Assembly (NCBI RefSeq): GCF_002831625.1
Contig: NZ_CP025116.1
Span: 1,302,001 to 1,366,000 of the forward strand
DNA: 64,000 nt
Direction of reading: 5' to 3'
DNA from: Nonlabens sp. MB-3u-79
GTDB taxonomy: Bacteria > Bacteroidota > Bacteroidia > Flavobacteriales > Flavobacteriaceae
The translations under genes were made by a program, and so were the position numbers. The notes beneath the pieces are model-generated. The model saw only the letters and a program-made list of their open reading frames with translations. It did no database searches and had not been told where the DNA came from. This document shows, in pieces, positions 17,278 to 27,658 of the stretch (position 1 is the stretch's first letter; every line of letters starts with the position of its first letter).

Positions 17278-18270
17278 TTAGAAGTCTGCATCTAAAGCAA
17301 AAGAGTCCATAGTACTCTTGTCTTCTTTAGTACTGTTCATGACTCCAGCTTTCTGGTATTCACCTACTCTTTTTTCAAAGAAGTTGGTTTTTCCTTCCAT
17401 ACCTATAAGATCCATAAAGTCAAATGGATTAGTCACATTGTATACGGGCTCACATTCCAGCTCAACAAGCAAACGGTCGGTCACAAACTCTAGGTATTGC
17501 GTCATTAATTTTGCGTTCATACCTATCAAACTTGCAGGTAACGATTCTGTGATGAATTCACGCTCTATATTCAAAGCATCAACTATAATTTCTGTGATAC
17601 GCTCTTTAGGCACTTTGTTGATCAAGTGATTGTTGTGCAGGTGTACAGCAAAGTCACAATGCATACCTTCATCACGAGAGATCAACTCGTTGGAAAAAGT
17701 AAGTCCAGGCATCAAACCGCGTTTCTTTAACCAGTAAATGGAACAGAAAGCACCAGAAAAGAAAATTCCTTCTACTGCTGCAAAAGCGATCAGACGCTCA
17801 GCAAAAGAGGGGCTGTCTATCCACTTCATTGCCCAGTCTGCTTTTAATTTAATGGCAGGAAAATTCTCGATGGCTTTAAAAAGCTGATCTTTTTCCTTAT
17901 TATCCTTTACATAGGTGTCGATCAATAGAGAATAGGTCTCTGAATGAATGTTTTCCATCATGATCTGGAAGCCGTAGAAAAATTTAGCTTCAGAATACTG
18001 CACTTCATTCACAAAATTCTCTGCAAGATTTTCATTAACAATTCCATCACTCGCTGCAAAAAACGCAAGAATGTGTTTGATAAAATAACGCTCATCAGAA
18101 TTAAGAGAGTTTTGCCAATCAGTTAAATCAACTTGTAAATCGATTTCTTCAGCAGTCCAAATACACGCTTGTTGTTTCTTATACCATTCCCATAAATCAT
18201 CATGTTGAATAGGGAAAATGACAAATCTGTTTGGGTTGTCTTGTAATATAGGTTCTTGTGTAGTTTGCAT
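17278..18270 (-). CDS. nrdB: Ribonucleoside-diphosphate reductase, beta (radical) subunit
   Basis: This 330-residue subunit carries the diiron-tyrosyl cofactor. Ligand residues are visible in [20 protein letters not shown], which gives the Glu and His ligands and the radical Tyr four residues after the His, and in EGIFFSGAF and [12 protein letters not shown] further on. The eukaryote-like ENIHSETYS form with Tyr present marks a standard class Ia protein, not a Tyr-less class Ic. The C-terminal tail ends ALDADF, the peptide type that docks to the alpha subunit. It is the first gene of the leftward nrdB-nrdA pair. Confidence 0.96.
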   Translation of the reverse strand: MQTTQEPILQDNPNRFVIFPIQHDDLWEWYKKQQACIWTAEEIDLQVDLTDWQNSLNSDERYFIKHILAFFAASDGIVNENLAENFVNEVQYSEAKFFYGFQIMMENIHSETYSLLIDTYVKDNKEKDQLFKAIENFPAIKLKADWAMKWIDSPSFAERLIAFAAVEGIFFSGAFCSIYWLKKRGLMPGLTFSNELISRDEGMHCDFAVHLHNNHLINKVPKERITEIIVDALNIEREFITESLPASLIGMNAKLMTQYLEFVTDRLLVELECEPVYNVTNPFDFMDLIGMEGKTNFFEKRVGEYQKAGVMNSTKEDKSTMDSFALDADF

Positions 18271-18633
18271 GTGTGCTTTAATTTATCTCTGTTACTTTTG
18301 AAACTCGGGTTAACAAAGATGAAGAATGTTTAAGGCGATATGAGTAATTTAACATCTAGGTTTTTCACAAGTTTTCAACATAAGAAATTTCTTAACAAAA
18401 TCTAAAATAGGGATCACAACCTATTGATAAACAGAGTGTTGAACTTTTAACGAGTTTTTGTACCCATTCGTAGAACAAGAGGTTAAAACCGTAGTTTTCA
18501 TCACGGCTCAGCCCAGTTTAGAAGTGGTTCCTAAAAAAAATAATGAAAAAAAAATGGAAGAAGTTATCCACGCTTTCGCGAAAGCGAAACGCTTAAAAAT
18601 AATTGTTATAAACGCAGATTTCAAATAACTCGA
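18271..18633. other. Upstream region of nrdB, no gene
   Basis: This 363-base gap contains A/T-rich sequence, one copy of the 16-bp palindrome (18571-18586) and, touching it, TTATCCACG (18564-18572), a one-mismatch match to a DnaA box. A single such match is weak evidence. No -7 element of the usual form is clear in front of nrdB. Confidence 0.4.
18571..18586 (+). repeat. Palindromic word CGCTTTCGCGAAAGCG, copy 3
   Basis: Full 16-bp palindrome in the gap between the DUF3109 gene and nrdB; right flank AAAC, as in copies 9 and 10. Confidence 0.9.
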
Positions 18634-19197
18634 TTAAAACTCCTTTGCAATTTCTTCGAGTTCAGCATACCATTCTTGGCCAAATTTTCTAATCAAAGGT
18701 TCTTTTAAAAACTTATAGACAGGAACTCCTAATTCGGCCCCTAATTCACAAGCATCGTCACAAATTTGCCATTTGTGGTAATTCACAGCTTTGAAGTCTG
18801 TGTATTCTTGAATGCGTGCTGGGTATAAATGACAAGAAATGGGTTTGTAGAAAGTCGTTTTACCGTCTCGATAAGCCGTTTCTATACCGCAAAGCGCTGT
18901 TCCATCCTCCTTAAAAGTTGCGTAAGCACATTCGGCACCATTAACGAGTGGTGTCTCCAGCTCACCGCTTTCTCGCTCGACCCAGGTCCCTTGCTCTTTA
19001 ATAGCAGCAATACCTTCCGGACGTAAAAAAGGTTTTATATTTTCAAACTCGCGATCTAGAATATCGAGTTCTTTTTGCTCTAGTGGTGCGCCAGCTTCTC
19101 CAGCGACACAACAAACCCCCTTACAGGCGCTAATATTGCACACAAAGTCTTTTTCAAGAAGATCATCAGAAATGATGGTTTTTCCTAACTGGAACAT
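18634..19197 (-). CDS. DUF3109 family cysteine-rich protein (YkgJ-like metal/cluster binding)
   Basis: This 187-residue soluble protein begins at the ATG at 19197 (MFQLGKTIISDDLLEKDFVC); an upstream in-frame extension is A/T-rich and lacks conservation features. Cysteines are grouped as in the YkgJ/DUF3109 family: NISACKGVCCVAGEAGAPLE near the start, then ECAYA, LCGIE, ISCHLYPAR and WQICDDACELG. The spacing suggests a bound Zn or Fe-S centre. The family is widespread in Bacteroidota and its function is not established. It sits alone, divergent from pyrH. Confidence 0.78.
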   Translation of the reverse strand: MFQLGKTIISDDLLEKDFVCNISACKGVCCVAGEAGAPLEQKELDILDREFENIKPFLRPEGIAAIKEQGTWVERESGELETPLVNGAECAYATFKEDGTALCGIETAYRDGKTTFYKPISCHLYPARIQEYTDFKAVNYHKWQICDDACELGAELGVPVYKFLKEPLIRKFGQEWYAELEEIAKEF

Positions 19198-19560
19198 ATA
19201 AAAAGTATTTAGCTGCAAAGATACCCTTTGAAAAATCAAAAATAAATGTAAAATCAAAAACAAGTCTAACTTTTATTTGATCTCGATGGTATCACTTGAA
19301 ATCGAATATGGCTAAGGATCTCCCCTTTAAAAGTAACTTCTATCGTATGTGATTTGGTTGCTCCACTCTAGAGAACTGTCTGTAGGACCATGATCTTAGC
19401 GGTGATTGGATTTGAATCTTATAAAACTAAAACAATAAAGCTTTCACACAACCATTACCAACTACAGTAATAAAGGCACTTTAATGACATAGCAATCTCT
19501 AGATAAAAAATTTAGTAGGTTTTCTAATTCATTTATATTTGCAGGACACACAACAACCTT
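19198..19560. other. Divergent intergenic region between the DUF3109 gene and pyrH
   Basis: This 363-base region has no credible frame. It carries a -7 promoter word for pyrH at its right end; I see no repeat or clear hairpin. Confidence 0.5.
19534..19541 (+). promoter_or_regulatory. -7 promoter element of pyrH (TATATTTG)
   Basis: TATATTTG matches TAnnTTTG and ends 19 bases before the pyrH ATG. No good TTG element upstream. Confidence 0.55.
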
Positions 19561-20268
19561 ATGAGATATAACCGAATTTTATTAAAACTATCTGGAGAAT
19601 CCTTAATGGGCGAGCGACAGTACGGTATTGACCCAAAACGCCTAGCTACATATGCTGAAGAAATAAAGGAAGTAACCGATCTAGGTGTTGAAGTTGCCGT
19701 AGTGATAGGCGGCGGAAATATTTTTAGAGGCGTGTCAGGAGCTAGTAACGGAATGGACCGCGTTCAAGGTGATCATATGGGAATGCTAGCCACTGTGATT
19801 AACGGTCTTGCACTACAAAGTGCTTTGGAGAACGCTGGAGTGCCTACTAGATTGCAAACTGCTATCAAAATAAATGAGGTGGCAGAGCCTTTTATACGTC
19901 GTAAAGCGATGAGACACCTGGAGAAGGGTCGTGTAGTTATATTTGGTGGTGGAACCGGGAACCCTTATTTCACAACTGATAGTGCTGCTGTTCTTAGAGC
20001 CATAGAAATTGAAGCAGATGTTATTCTTAAAGGAACCAGAGTAGATGGAATTTATACCGCAGACCCTGAAAAGGACGCTACAGCGACTAAATTTGACTTC
20101 ATCACCTTTGAGGAGGTATTGCGTAAAGGATTGAAAGTAATGGATACCACTGCTTTTACATTAAGCCAAGAAAACGAATTACCCATTATTGTCTTTGATA
20201 TGAATACCCATGGGAATTTACTCAAGCTATTGAATGGAGAGAAGATAGGAACTAAAGTACAATTGTAA
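19561..20268 (+). CDS. pyrH: Uridylate (UMP) kinase
   Basis: This 235-residue bacterial-type UMP kinase of the amino acid kinase fold makes UDP from UMP and [12 protein letters not shown] is the N-terminal phosphate loop, [13 protein letters not shown] the second Gly-rich strand, [20 protein letters not shown] the UMP/ATP site, and [17 protein letters not shown] the nucleotide loop. Length is typical. The frr gene follows after 43 bases; pyrH-frr is a widely conserved pair in bacteria. Confidence 0.97.
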   Translation: MRYNRILLKLSGESLMGERQYGIDPKRLATYAEEIKEVTDLGVEVAVVIGGGNIFRGVSGASNGMDRVQGDHMGMLATVINGLALQSALENAGVPTRLQTAIKINEVAEPFIRRKAMRHLEKGRVVIFGGGTGNPYFTTDSAAVLRAIEIEADVILKGTRVDGIYTADPEKDATATKFDFITFEEVLRKGLKVMDTTAFTLSQENELPIIVFDMNTHGNLLKLLNGEKIGTKVQL

Positions 20269-20311
20269 TAAGGGCAATATATTTGCTCAGCAACTTATAA
20301 AAACAGTAGTG

Positions 20312-20866
20312 ATGACAGAAGAAATCGATTTCATACTAGATAGCACCAAAGAAAACATGGATAACGCTATCGCACATTTAGAAAAACAATTATTGAGTAT
20401 ACGTGCCGGTAAAGCCATGCCTGCAATGTTAAGTACTGTTATGGTAGATTATTACGGCAGCCAGACACCATTAACCCAGGTAGCTAATATTTCTACTCCA
20501 GACGCGCGTACCTTAAGTATACAGCCTTGGGAAAAAGGAATGATTACCGAAATAGAAAAAGGAATCATGTATGCAAACCTAGGTTTGAATCCTATGAATA
20601 ATGGAGAAAGCATCATTATAAGTGTTCCTGCGCTTACAGAAGAACGACGTAAAGATCTTACCAAACAAGCAAAATCAGAAGGCGAAGAAGCAAAAATAGG
20701 GGTGCGTAATGACCGTAAGGTGGCGATGAACGAACTTAAGAAACTCGATATATCTGAAGACCTACTTAAAAATGCTGAAGGTGATGTGCAAAACCTAACC
20801 AACAAGTATGTTATAAAAATTGAAGAGCATTTGGTAGTGAAAGAAAAGGAGATCATGACGGTATAA
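20312..20866 (+). CDS. frr: Ribosome recycling factor
   Basis: This 184-residue protein splits the post-termination ribosome together with EF-G. The conserved L-x-S-I-R-A-G-K segment is seen in KQLLSIRAGKAMPAML, followed by PLTQVANISTPDARTLSIQP and the ...RKDLTKQAKSEGEEAKIGVR block of the long helical domain. The ATG at 20312 is preferred over the GTG directly before it. It is co-transcribed with pyrH by position. Confidence 0.97.
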   Translation: MTEEIDFILDSTKENMDNAIAHLEKQLLSIRAGKAMPAMLSTVMVDYYGSQTPLTQVANISTPDARTLSIQPWEKGMITEIEKGIMYANLGLNPMNNGESIIISVPALTEERRKDLTKQAKSEGEEAKIGVRNDRKVAMNELKKLDISEDLLKNAEGDVQNLTNKYVIKIEEHLVVKEKEIMTV

Positions 20867-21097
20867 TAGATCAGGTCCTATTCTCTCAGAATAAAGGCTT
20901 TCTAAAAAGCAACAATACTTGAGTGTCATCTCCAGCCTGTCGAAAACCTGCAGTATATTCCTATGCTGCCAACTTCGATATGCTTCTTTTGATAATTAAA
21001 GAATGCCTTTTAGAGAGCCTTTTTGATGCTCTTATAAACAATAACTAAATGAATATGCTTGTTCTATTTTTATCATTTCTAAGCCAGTCTTAATTTT

Positions 21098-23287
21098 ATG
21101 AAATTATTTTTTAGGATTTTGTTTTTGTTTTTATGCACGATTACTTGGGCACAACACCAAGGTGCGCAAGAGGCAGAATTATTAATGGCTAAAGTGCTTA
21201 TTTCTAAAAAGAAAAATGACCCTACGCACAAGCTTAACTCCTACAGGTACGATGCTTACGAGAATTTAAAAGTTTCTGGAGATCCAGAAGCCTTAACAGG
21301 ACCAGGTTATAAAAAAACCGAACTTCGTAAAACCCTTAAGAAAACAGGTGTTTTTTTTGCAGAAAAAACATCCCGTCATATTTACGATCATATAGAAGGA
21401 TACAAAGAGGTTATTAAAGGGGCAAACATGCCCGGTTTTGACGAGCCTGTTTATCCTATTTACAATATTGACTTCCAGTCAGAGAATATATACGATGAAA
21501 AGTATATCATTTTTGACCAAGAATACATCAGTCCATTAAATGAGAAGTCCATTTCTCTGTATAACTTTCAAATAGTACAGGACTCCATTATCGCAGGCAG
21601 GCCTGTTTTTAAATTGCGTTTCTCGCCTAGAGAAGAAAAAGAACCTCAGTTGTTTTCTGGACTTCTGTACATCGACCAGCAAACTTATGGAGTTGCAAAA
21701 GCTATTTTTGAAAAGGAAGGAAATCTTTATATCAACGCTTATCACGAATTTGTTTATGACGAGGTGTTTTCGCTGTGGTTCAACAGTTCAAGAAAGCTAT
21801 TTGTACGACAAGAAAAAACTATAAAAGAGCTGGAATTATTCGGCGCGAGATTGGAAGTAGGAATTGAGAACAGCACTGATGAAGACCAAAAAGTAGCAGA
21901 GGAGCTTTACTTGATTATTGAAGCTGTTAACTCTAATTTTAAAACCAATAAAGGTCTGGATTATGGAAGACGTGGTCTTAAAATAGAAGTTCAGGACTCA
22001 GCTATCCATCAACAAAAAATCTACTGGGAGAAATACAGGGGAGCAGATGCCTTCTCTACGACAGAGCTGGCTCAGTTTATGAATTTAGACAGTATAGTAG
22101 ATGCAACAAAAATCACTCGAAAATTAGAAACACTGGATAAATTTAAAGTGGGCTATTTCCCAGTCAGTGTGGTAGATATTGATTTGAAATACCTGGTGAA
22201 ATACAACGATTATGAAGCTTTTAGATTAGGAATAGGTGGACAGACTAATGAAAAGTTGAGCGAAAGTTTTAGAATTAATGGTTACCTAGCTTATGGAACT
22301 AAAGACGACGTTTTAAAACATAAAATAGGAATAGGTTACCGGATCAGTAAGGAAAAAAACACTTGGCTTAATATTTACAAACAAGACGATATTACTGAAT
22401 TTGCCGCAGAGAGTTTTTTGACAGACGCACGAGTGTACTCACTTTTTGAGCCTAGACTGATCAATATTCCTACGTTCTATTTGTATAAAGAATATGGGAT
22501 GTCGTTGCAACAGCGTTTATTTCCCTCTGTGATTAGTGAGGTCTCGCTTTCGCGAAAGCGGGTTTCTCAAACAACAAATTACCAATTCATTCCAGATAAT
22601 GAGGTTTTTACAGATTACGTGCTAGCGGAGGTTTCTCTAGGAGCAAGGTGGAGTCCAGTAAGTGAATTCATGCGCACGCCAAAAGGCTATCAAGAAATAT
22701 CTAGAGGTTATCCTATTTTAAGTGGGCAAATTACACAAGGTATTAAAGGATTTACAGAAAGTAATTTTAATTACCTTAAAGTGTCAGGTAAGGTGGAGTA
22801 CGCTTTTAATAGACCAGATAAATCCAGCACAGAACTCCTGTTAGAAGGTCATTATAGTGCAGGAGAAGTGCCCTTAACGCATCTGTACCACGCTTATCCT
22901 AATGCACCTAATAAAGATGAGATCTTACAACGATTCTCGGTTGCAGGAAGGCGTAGTTTTGAAACGATGTATTTCAATGAATTCTTTTCTGATAAGCTCC
23001 TGGTAGGTCAGGTAAAACATCACTTTGCTCCTTTTAATATTTTCTCTTTTTTAAAGCCAGAGATGGTTCTAATTTCCAAGGTTGCTTGGGGCGATTTAGA
23101 CAATGCACAGCGGCACCAAAATGTAGCTATCAATACCTTAGAAAAAGGCTATTTTGAAAGTGGTTTTGAGTTGAATAAATTACTATTTGGGTTTGGATTG
23201 AGTGCGAGTTATCGCTACGGCGCCTACCATCTCCCTGATTTTGCAGATAATGTTGCTGTAAAATTTACCTTCTATCTAGAGCTTTAA
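21098..23287 (+). CDS. DUF5686 family outer-membrane protein without the usual N-terminal regulatory domain
   Basis: This 729-residue exported protein has signal peptide MKLFFRILFLFLCTITWA followed by Q. The region after it (KLNSYRYDAYENLKVSG) and the later long run of alternating hydrophobic/polar strands (FRINGYLAYGTKDDVLKHKI and similar) fit the DUF5686 family, in which a beta-barrel C-terminal half is predicted. Many members begin with a carboxypeptidase-regulatory-like domain; this one goes straight from the signal peptide to the family domain. Function unknown. Palindrome copy 4 falls inside the gene and is translated LSRKR at about residue 482. Confidence 0.7.
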   Translation: MKLFFRILFLFLCTITWAQHQGAQEAELLMAKVLISKKKNDPTHKLNSYRYDAYENLKVSGDPEALTGPGYKKTELRKTLKKTGVFFAEKTSRHIYDHIEGYKEVIKGANMPGFDEPVYPIYNIDFQSENIYDEKYIIFDQEYISPLNEKSISLYNFQIVQDSIIAGRPVFKLRFSPREEKEPQLFSGLLYIDQQTYGVAKAIFEKEGNLYINAYHEFVYDEVFSLWFNSSRKLFVRQEKTIKELELFGARLEVGIENSTDEDQKVAEELYLIIEAVNSNFKTNKGLDYGRRGLKIEVQDSAIHQQKIYWEKYRGADAFSTTELAQFMNLDSIVDATKITRKLETLDKFKVGYFPVSVVDIDLKYLVKYNDYEAFRLGIGGQTNEKLSESFRINGYLAYGTKDDVLKHKIGIGYRISKEKNTWLNIYKQDDITEFAAESFLTDARVYSLFEPRLINIPTFYLYKEYGMSLQQRLFPSVISEVSLSRKRVSQTTNYQFIPDNEVFTDYVLAEVSLGARWSPVSEFMRTPKGYQEISRGYPILSGQITQGIKGFTESNFNYLKVSGKVEYAFNRPDKSSTELLLEGHYSAGEVPLTHLYHAYPNAPNKDEILQRFSVAGRRSFETMYFNEFFSDKLLVGQVKHHFAPFNIFSFLKPEMVLISKVAWGDLDNAQRHQNVAINTLEKGYFESGFELNKLLFGFGLSASYRYGAYHLPDFADNVAVKFTFYLEL
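22545..22560 (+). repeat. Palindromic word CGCTTTCGCGAAAGCG, copy 4 (inside the DUF5686 gene)
   Basis: Full 16-bp palindrome; it encodes LSRKR within the predicted barrel region; right flank GGTT. Confidence 0.9.
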
Positions 23288-23628
23288 TATCCATAAAGCT
23301 GATGGGAACTCTTATGAAATTTGCACCTTTACTTTGTTAAAAGCAAATCCAAATCAATGCATTGTGTTAAGGTTTCTTAATTTATACCAATTTGCTTTTT
23401 AAATGGCGTGTTAAAAATTTGAATTGTATTTTATCCAGTTTAGGAATAAAATCTAAGCATAGCACTAGCTACGGTTCTATTTTATGACGACAAATGGGTG
23501 AAAAAGAAACTAATTTTATGCGGCATTTGAAAGTTAAATTGGTATTACCCTGTGCACAACACATTAAATAACTAATCGCTAAATAATCACACGTTTTAAA
23601 AGTACATTTGCACGTCTTAAAATGATGC
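23288..23628. other. Gap with a 160-bp segment bounded by a 10-bp inverted repeat
   Basis: ATACCAATTT at 23384-23393 and AAATTGGTAT at 23536-23545 are exact inverted copies that bound an A/T-rich segment with no coding sense. This could be a small non-autonomous mobile element or chance. The right end of the gap holds the promoter of the RND gene. Confidence 0.35.
23603..23610 (+). promoter_or_regulatory. -7 promoter element of the RND exporter gene (TACATTTG)
   Basis: TACATTTG matches TAnnTTTG, 18 bases before the ATG. Its surroundings (AGTACATTTGCACG) are the same as at the prs promoter. Confidence 0.55.
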
Positions 23629-26019
23629 ATGCAAAAGTTATTTAGTTTTAGATTTTGGAACGGTATTGCTAGACTGATACTGCGCAATAGAGAGATTATT
23701 CTCGGGATTATTGTGATCATAACTATCGCTCTTGCCACACAGTGGAAGTACATGCAATTCACGCATTCGGAGGCAAACCTTCTTCCAGATGATCATCCCG
23801 TAAATGAGGAGTATAATAAGTTTCTAGATAAATTTGGCGAAGAAGGAAACCTTATCATCTTAGGGGTAGAGAATAAAAACGTAAGTAACTTTAAAAGCTT
23901 TAATGCATGGAATGAGCTAGCAGATACTCTAGCTACTTTTAAGGAAGTAGAATTAGTGCTGTCCACTTCTAACTTACCCAACTTATCAAAGACAGAAGAC
24001 AATACCCAGTTTATTATTGCGCCTGTTCTTAAAGAACCTCTTCAAAATAATAAGGAGTTGATAGCTTTTAAAAAGAAGCTCTTCAATGATTTGCCTTTTT
24101 ATAAAAACTTGATCTATTCAGAAAAGGATAGCGTGATACGTACCGCTATTTATCTAAAGAAAGAGATCGTAAACACTAAGGAACGTGCCGATTTTATCAT
24201 GGATAAATTTCAACCACTTGTTCAAGAATATTCCAGTGCAAACCAGTTGGATGTCAGGGCTTCTGGAATGCCTTATATCAGGACCCTCAATTCTCAGAAT
24301 ATTGTTGATGAGATAGGGATGTTTTTAATCGCTGCCTTAGCTATTACCTCTGGTATTTTCTTCTTTTTCTTTAGATCTTGGCGAGCGACTTTTATCTCCA
24401 TCGTCACCGTGGTCATAGGAGTGATGTGGGCTTTTGGTATTCTAGGATGGATAGGGTATGAAATTACGGTTCTCACGGCATTAATCCCGCCTTTGATTAT
24501 TGTGATCGGAATTCCCAATTGTATTTTCTTGATCAATAAATACCAACAAGAAATAAAAAAACACGGTAATCAAGCCTTGTCATTGCAACGTGTTATCACT
24601 AAAGTAGGTAATGCAACTTTGATGACTAACCTTACTACCGCCAGCGGTTTTGCGACTTTTATCTTTACAGAAAGTAAGTTGTTGGTAGAATTTGGTGTAG
24701 TAGCCAGTATATGTATTATCGCGATATTTTTATTGAGCTTGATGATTATTCCTATTATCTATAGTTATTTACCTATACCTAAGGAACGTCATTTACAGCA
24801 TTTAGGTAAAACATGGATCAATAAATTTGTGAACTGGAATGAGCGGATGGTAAAAAGACAGCGCATTCCTATTTATATTACTAGTGTTGTGGTCCTTATT
24901 TTGAGTTTTATAGGGATCTATCAAATCAAAGTTTCTGGGAGTTTGATAGAAGACATGCCTAAAGGAATGCAGTTTTATAAGGATATCAAGTTTTTTGAAG
25001 AGAGCTTTGATGGAATTATGCCATTGGAAATAGTAGTTTATAGTAAAAACGAAAAAGTAACGGCTCTTAAAACACTCAAAAAACTAAACAAACTAGAAGA
25101 GCATATCATTGAAACACCTGAGCTTTCCCGACCTATGTCACTGGTGTCTGCAATTAAATTCAGTAAGCAGGCTTTTTATGGGGGTGATCCAGAATATTTT
25201 GATTTACCTTCTACTTATGACGCAGTTACCATGTCTCAACTGGTAAAGAAAAGTTCAAAGGATATTTCTCTAATGAAAAGTTTTGTGGACAGTACCGGGC
25301 AACATGCTCGTATCACTACGTTTATGAAGGATATGGGAACAGATCGCATGGAGCGTGTAGAAGAAAACCTACGGGAAAAGATTCAAGCCATATTTCCTGA
25401 AGATCGTTATGAAGTTACTATTACAGGAAAAGCCTTGGTCTTTCAAAAAGGAACCGATTACCTCATTAATAACTTGATACTTTCTTTATCACTGGCCATT
25501 GTGCTTATCGCTCTTTTTATGGCGTGGATGTTCAGGTCCTTACGCATGATTTTTGTATCACTAGTGCCTAACTTATTGCCGCTACTCATTACCGCTGGGT
25601 TGATGGGTTATCTAGGAGTCCCTATAAAACCATCTACTATTTTGGTGTTTTCCATAGCCTTTGGTATTTCTGTGGATGATACGATTCACTTCCTTGCCAA
25701 ATACCGTCAAGAACTTATGGCAAATAAATGGCGTATTAAAAGATCTGTTTATGGAGCTTTAAAAGAAACAGGTGTGAGCATGTTTTATACTTCTATAGTT
25801 TTGTTTTTTGGCTTCTTGACCTTCACATTTTCTAGTTTTGGAGGTACTGTTGCTTTGGGAGCATTAGTCAGTGCTACCTTGCTTTTTGCGATGGCAGCAA
25901 ACCTTTTGTTGTTGCCTAGCATGCTGCTTTCTTTAGAGAGAAGCATTGCCAACGAGCGCACGTTTAAAAAGCCGGCGATTCCTCTTATTGAGCCAGTGCA
26001 GGGAGAGGAAGAGGATTAG
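23629..26019 (+). CDS. RND-superfamily exporter (MMPL/SSD type)
   Basis: This 796-residue inner-membrane protein shows the duplicated RND layout: one N-terminal span (about 15-35), a periplasmic domain of about 180 residues, five spans, one further span, a second periplasmic domain, and five terminal spans. The membrane Asp pair of the second half is seen in FGISVDDTIHFLAKYR, and the matching first-half segment is VIGIPNCIFLINKYQQ. The size and lack of a long TolC-docking domain place it with MMPL/SSD-type transporters (lipid or hopanoid export) rather than AcrB pumps. No membrane-fusion protein or TolC gene is adjacent. Substrate unknown. Confidence 0.82.
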   Translation: MQKLFSFRFWNGIARLILRNREIILGIIVIITIALATQWKYMQFTHSEANLLPDDHPVNEEYNKFLDKFGEEGNLIILGVENKNVSNFKSFNAWNELADTLATFKEVELVLSTSNLPNLSKTEDNTQFIIAPVLKEPLQNNKELIAFKKKLFNDLPFYKNLIYSEKDSVIRTAIYLKKEIVNTKERADFIMDKFQPLVQEYSSANQLDVRASGMPYIRTLNSQNIVDEIGMFLIAALAITSGIFFFFFRSWRATFISIVTVVIGVMWAFGILGWIGYEITVLTALIPPLIIVIGIPNCIFLINKYQQEIKKHGNQALSLQRVITKVGNATLMTNLTTASGFATFIFTESKLLVEFGVVASICIIAIFLLSLMIIPIIYSYLPIPKERHLQHLGKTWINKFVNWNERMVKRQRIPIYITSVVVLILSFIGIYQIKVSGSLIEDMPKGMQFYKDIKFFEESFDGIMPLEIVVYSKNEKVTALKTLKKLNKLEEHIIETPELSRPMSLVSAIKFSKQAFYGGDPEYFDLPSTYDAVTMSQLVKKSSKDISLMKSFVDSTGQHARITTFMKDMGTDRMERVEENLREKIQAIFPEDRYEVTITGKALVFQKGTDYLINNLILSLSLAIVLIALFMAWMFRSLRMIFVSLVPNLLPLLITAGLMGYLGVPIKPSTILVFSIAFGISVDDTIHFLAKYRQELMANKWRIKRSVYGALKETGVSMFYTSIVLFFGFLTFTFSSFGGTVALGALVSATLLFAMAANLLLLPSMLLSLERSIANERTFKKPAIPLIEPVQGEEED

Positions 26020-26153
26020 AGCCTTAACACCACTTTTGTTTTTCTGGAGAAAAGGAAAGCTGATGTATAGGTAGCTCAGGGCGAAAGCGAGACCCACCAC
26101 AAACAGCACCACATTTACAAGCCTTATTAATTGTTCTATAGGCTCATAAAAAT

Positions 26154-26161
26154 TATATTTG
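26154..26161 (+). promoter_or_regulatory. Promoter of asnS: TTG (26131) and TATATTTG (26154)
   Basis: TTG at 26131-26133 is followed after 20 bases by TATATTTG, the best-matched promoter in the window. It lies 26 bases before the asnS ATG. Confidence 0.65.
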
Positions 26162-26187
26162 CCATACTGAATTGATCAAGAAAACCA

Positions 26188-27636
26188 ATGAAAAGAATAG
26201 CAGCAATACTCCAATCTGACCCTAGTATGGTCGAGATTACCGTAAAAGGTTGGGTACGTAGTTTTAGAAACGATAGATTTATAGCACTTAACGATGGTTC
26301 TACCATTCATAATTTACAAGCCGTAATAGAGCCAGAAAATCAGGAACGTGATGTGTTAGATAAGATTACAGTTGCGGCTGCAGTTGCTGTAACGGGAACA
26401 CTGGTTGAAAGTGAAGGTTCTGGACAACGTATAGAATTACAAGCTACTAAAGTGGAAGTTCTTGCCACAGCAGACCCCGAAGAAGTTAAAAAAACAATTT
26501 TATCTCCTAAAAAACACAAGCTCGAGACTTTACGAGAACAAGCGCATTTAAGAGTGCGTACCAATACTTTTGGCGCGGTAATGCGGGTAAGAGCAGCGCT
26601 GTCTTTTGCAGTACACAGCTATTTTCAAAAGGAAGGATTCTATCAAGCCCACACACCTATCATCACAGGAAGTGATGCAGAAGGTGCGGGAGAAATGTTT
26701 AGAATATCCACTTTAGATCCTAAAAATCCACCATTGGATGAGGAAGGAAATATTGATTACAAGCAAGATTTCTTTGAGAAAGAATCTAACCTTACTGTTT
26801 CTGGGCAACTGGAAGCCGAAACTTATGCGATGGGACTAGGTCAAGTATATACCTTCGGACCAACTTTTAGAGCAGAAAATTCCAATACGTCTCGTCACCT
26901 AGCCGAATTCTGGATGATAGAACCTGAGGTAGCTTTTAATGATCTAAATGCCAACATGGATCTGGCCGAAGATTTTATCAAATATGTGGTAGAATATGCC
27001 CTTAAGAACTGTGCTGATGATATTGAGTTTCTTGAAAACAGGTTGACAGAAGAGGATAAAAGTAAGCCGGTGGCCGAGCGCAGTCCTATGCCATTAAGAG
27101 AGAAGCTTGCATTTATAGGAAAGAACAACTTTAAGCGTGTCTCTTATACAGAAGCAATTGATATCTTAAGAAACTCTAAGCCTAATAAAAAGAAAAAATT
27201 CAAATACATCATTGATGAATGGGGAGCAGATCTACAATCAGAGCACGAGCGTTATCTGGTAGAAAAGCATTTTGAATGCCCTGTCATCTTATTTGATTAT
27301 CCTGCAAAAATAAAAGCCTTTTATATGAGGTTAAATGATGCAGATAGTGAAGGTCGTGAAACCGTAAGAGCTATGGATATTTTATTCCCTGGCATAGGTG
27401 AAATAGTAGGGGGGTCACAACGGGAAGAACGTTATGACGTCCTGAAAGGAAAAATGGATGCAATGGGTATTCCTTTAGAAGAGTTAGGATGGTATCTAGA
27501 AATGCGTAAATTCGGTAGTGTGGTGCACAGTGGGTTCGGTCTCGGATTTGAAAGACTGGTTATGTTTGTAACTGGAATGGGAAATGTAAGAGATGTGATC
27601 CCTTATCCACGTACTCCTGGAAACGCTTCTTTTTAA
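26188..27636 (+). CDS. asnS: Asparaginyl-tRNA synthetase
   Basis: This 482-residue class IIb synthetase charges tRNA-Asn. The N-terminal OB-fold anticodon domain begins VEITVKGWVRSFRNDRFIAL. The catalytic domain shows GSDAEGAGEMFRIST, the class II motif 2 region TFRAENSNTSRHLAEFWMIE and motif 3 GFGLGFERLVMFVTG. HSGFG and PYPRTPG at the end are typical of AsnRS. Complete and of normal length. It has its own promoter and terminator, so it is probably transcribed alone. Confidence 0.97.
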   Translation: MKRIAAILQSDPSMVEITVKGWVRSFRNDRFIALNDGSTIHNLQAVIEPENQERDVLDKITVAAAVAVTGTLVESEGSGQRIELQATKVEVLATADPEEVKKTILSPKKHKLETLREQAHLRVRTNTFGAVMRVRAALSFAVHSYFQKEGFYQAHTPIITGSDAEGAGEMFRISTLDPKNPPLDEEGNIDYKQDFFEKESNLTVSGQLEAETYAMGLGQVYTFGPTFRAENSNTSRHLAEFWMIEPEVAFNDLNANMDLAEDFIKYVVEYALKNCADDIEFLENRLTEEDKSKPVAERSPMPLREKLAFIGKNNFKRVSYTEAIDILRNSKPNKKKKFKYIIDEWGADLQSEHERYLVEKHFECPVILFDYPAKIKAFYMRLNDADSEGRETVRAMDILFPGIGEIVGGSQREERYDVLKGKMDAMGIPLEELGWYLEMRKFGSVVHSGFGLGFERLVMFVTGMGNVRDVIPYPRTPGNASF

Positions 27637-27658
27637 AAGCAATTCAACTATATGTAAG

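Noticed and set aside
18564..18572. TTATCCACG as a DnaA box next to palindrome copy 3
   Set aside because: One mismatch and a single copy; no cluster of boxes, so not an origin. nrd control by DnaA cannot be argued from this.
26081..26090. GCGAAAGCGA half of the palindrome before asnS
   Set aside because: Only the right half is present; it was not counted among the 11 copies. It may be a decayed copy.
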